From Fibrobacter sp. (GTDB lineage Bacteria > Fibrobacterota > Chitinivibrionia > Chitinivibrionales > Chitinispirillaceae), in the NCBI GenBank assembly GCA_012515615.1, contig JAAYYB010000265.1:1-50669 (forward strand): 50,669 nucleotides of DNA, written 5' to 3'. Every line of letters starts with the position of its first letter. Within the stretch, counting starts at the first letter, position 1. This document shows, in pieces, positions 50,521-50,669 of this stretch. A program made the position numbers and the translations under genes. The notes under the pieces are model-generated. The model did no database searches. It saw nothing but the letters and a program-made list of their open reading frames with translations, and was not told where the DNA came from.

Positions 50521-50669
50521 AAAACCTCCCGGAAATGGTCAATTAGGTTGTTTTTGTTAAGCTTAGATTGTAGTGAATCATCTAAAATAATTTTTTGCAG
50601 ACACAAAAAGTTGAAATCAAGGCCTGAAAATCAGGTTATAATGGTGTTATTAGGGCTGGAAATGGTGAA

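Noticed and set aside
50611..50642. Promoter reading out of the right edge (TTGAAA ... TATAAT)
   Set aside because: The two boxes are 20 bp apart, too far for a normal sigma-70 promoter, and the gene it would serve is outside the window.
50521..50669. CIRCE operator controlling htpG
   Set aside because: No TTAGCACTC-N9-GAGTGCTAA-like inverted repeat is visible in the 149 bp upstream of htpG.
1..50669. tRNA, rRNA, phage or insertion-sequence genes
   Set aside because: I scanned the intergenic stretches for T-loop motifs, rRNA-like sequence and transposase-like proteins and saw none.

Overview
This window looks like a chromosomal segment of a Gram-negative, probably anaerobic, polysaccharide-degrading bacterium of the FCB superphylum; a Fibrobacterota/Chitinispirillia-type organism would fit. 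This is inference. The pointers are an LPS-type glycosyltransferase cluster with an LpxH-like hydrolase, two Omp85 barrel proteins, a LolA-like protein, a DksA-like protein of the one-cysteine 'YGICKVTGEL' type seen in FCB phyla, secreted proteins with sorting-tail-like C-termini, a GH30 xylanase-type enzyme, GH57 proteins and pyruvate phosphate dikinase. I saw no rRNA, tRNA, transposon, phage gene or CRISPR array.

Layout. 1-5.4 kb (+): LPS/glycan cluster (end of a heptosyltransferase, two paralogous GT4 enzymes, a second GT9, a GT2, a small outer-membrane protein). 5.5-9.5 kb (-): tightly packed operon of a GH57-like protein that lacks the usual nucleophile, a STAS-membrane protein, a lytic transglycosylase and rsmE. 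9.66-12.55 kb (+): ppdK with a histone-H1-like lysine/alanine tail, its own promoter and a clear terminator. 12.8-19.7 kb: thpR (-), nnr (+), then the operon fecR-like/nadC/birA/coaX (-). 20.0-24.6 kb: two GT39-like membrane proteins and a methyltransferase-GT2 fusion. 24.8-28.0 kb (-): FMN reductase, pirin, secreted GH30. 28.3-31.6 kb (-): operon thiC-prmA-PRPP-synthetase-like. 31.9-38.8 kb (+): DksA-like gene with an in-frame amber codon, Omp85 protein, TPR-like protein, small conserved-looking protein, GH57/DUF3536 protein, small membrane protein. 38.9-39.3 kb: a tandem array of about 60-bp units running into the ribosome-binding site of a second Omp85 gene. 41.3-41.6 kb: a stand-alone small acidic protein gene with a near-consensus promoter and a terminator. 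41.7-50.5 kb: lpxH-like, HIT protein, two envelope proteins, a 14-repeat beta-propeller, LolA-like protein, SAM hydrolase family protein and htpG.

How the genes work together. Most products serve envelope building (LPS sugars, Omp85 insertion, lipoprotein carriage, peptidoglycan cleavage) and storage or plant polysaccharide metabolism (GH57, GH30, PPDK), interspersed with housekeeping cofactor genes (NAD, biotin, CoA, thiamin).

The best candidates for something undescribed are the 60-bp palindrome/hairpin array in front of the Omp85 gene (38.9-39.3 kb), the amber-interrupted dksA-like gene (31.9 kb), the histone-like tail on PPDK (12.4 kb), the small acidic protein gene (41.4 kb), the catalytically degenerate GH57 operon (6-9.5 kb) and a dispersed structured repeat present twice (24.6 and 28.2 kb).
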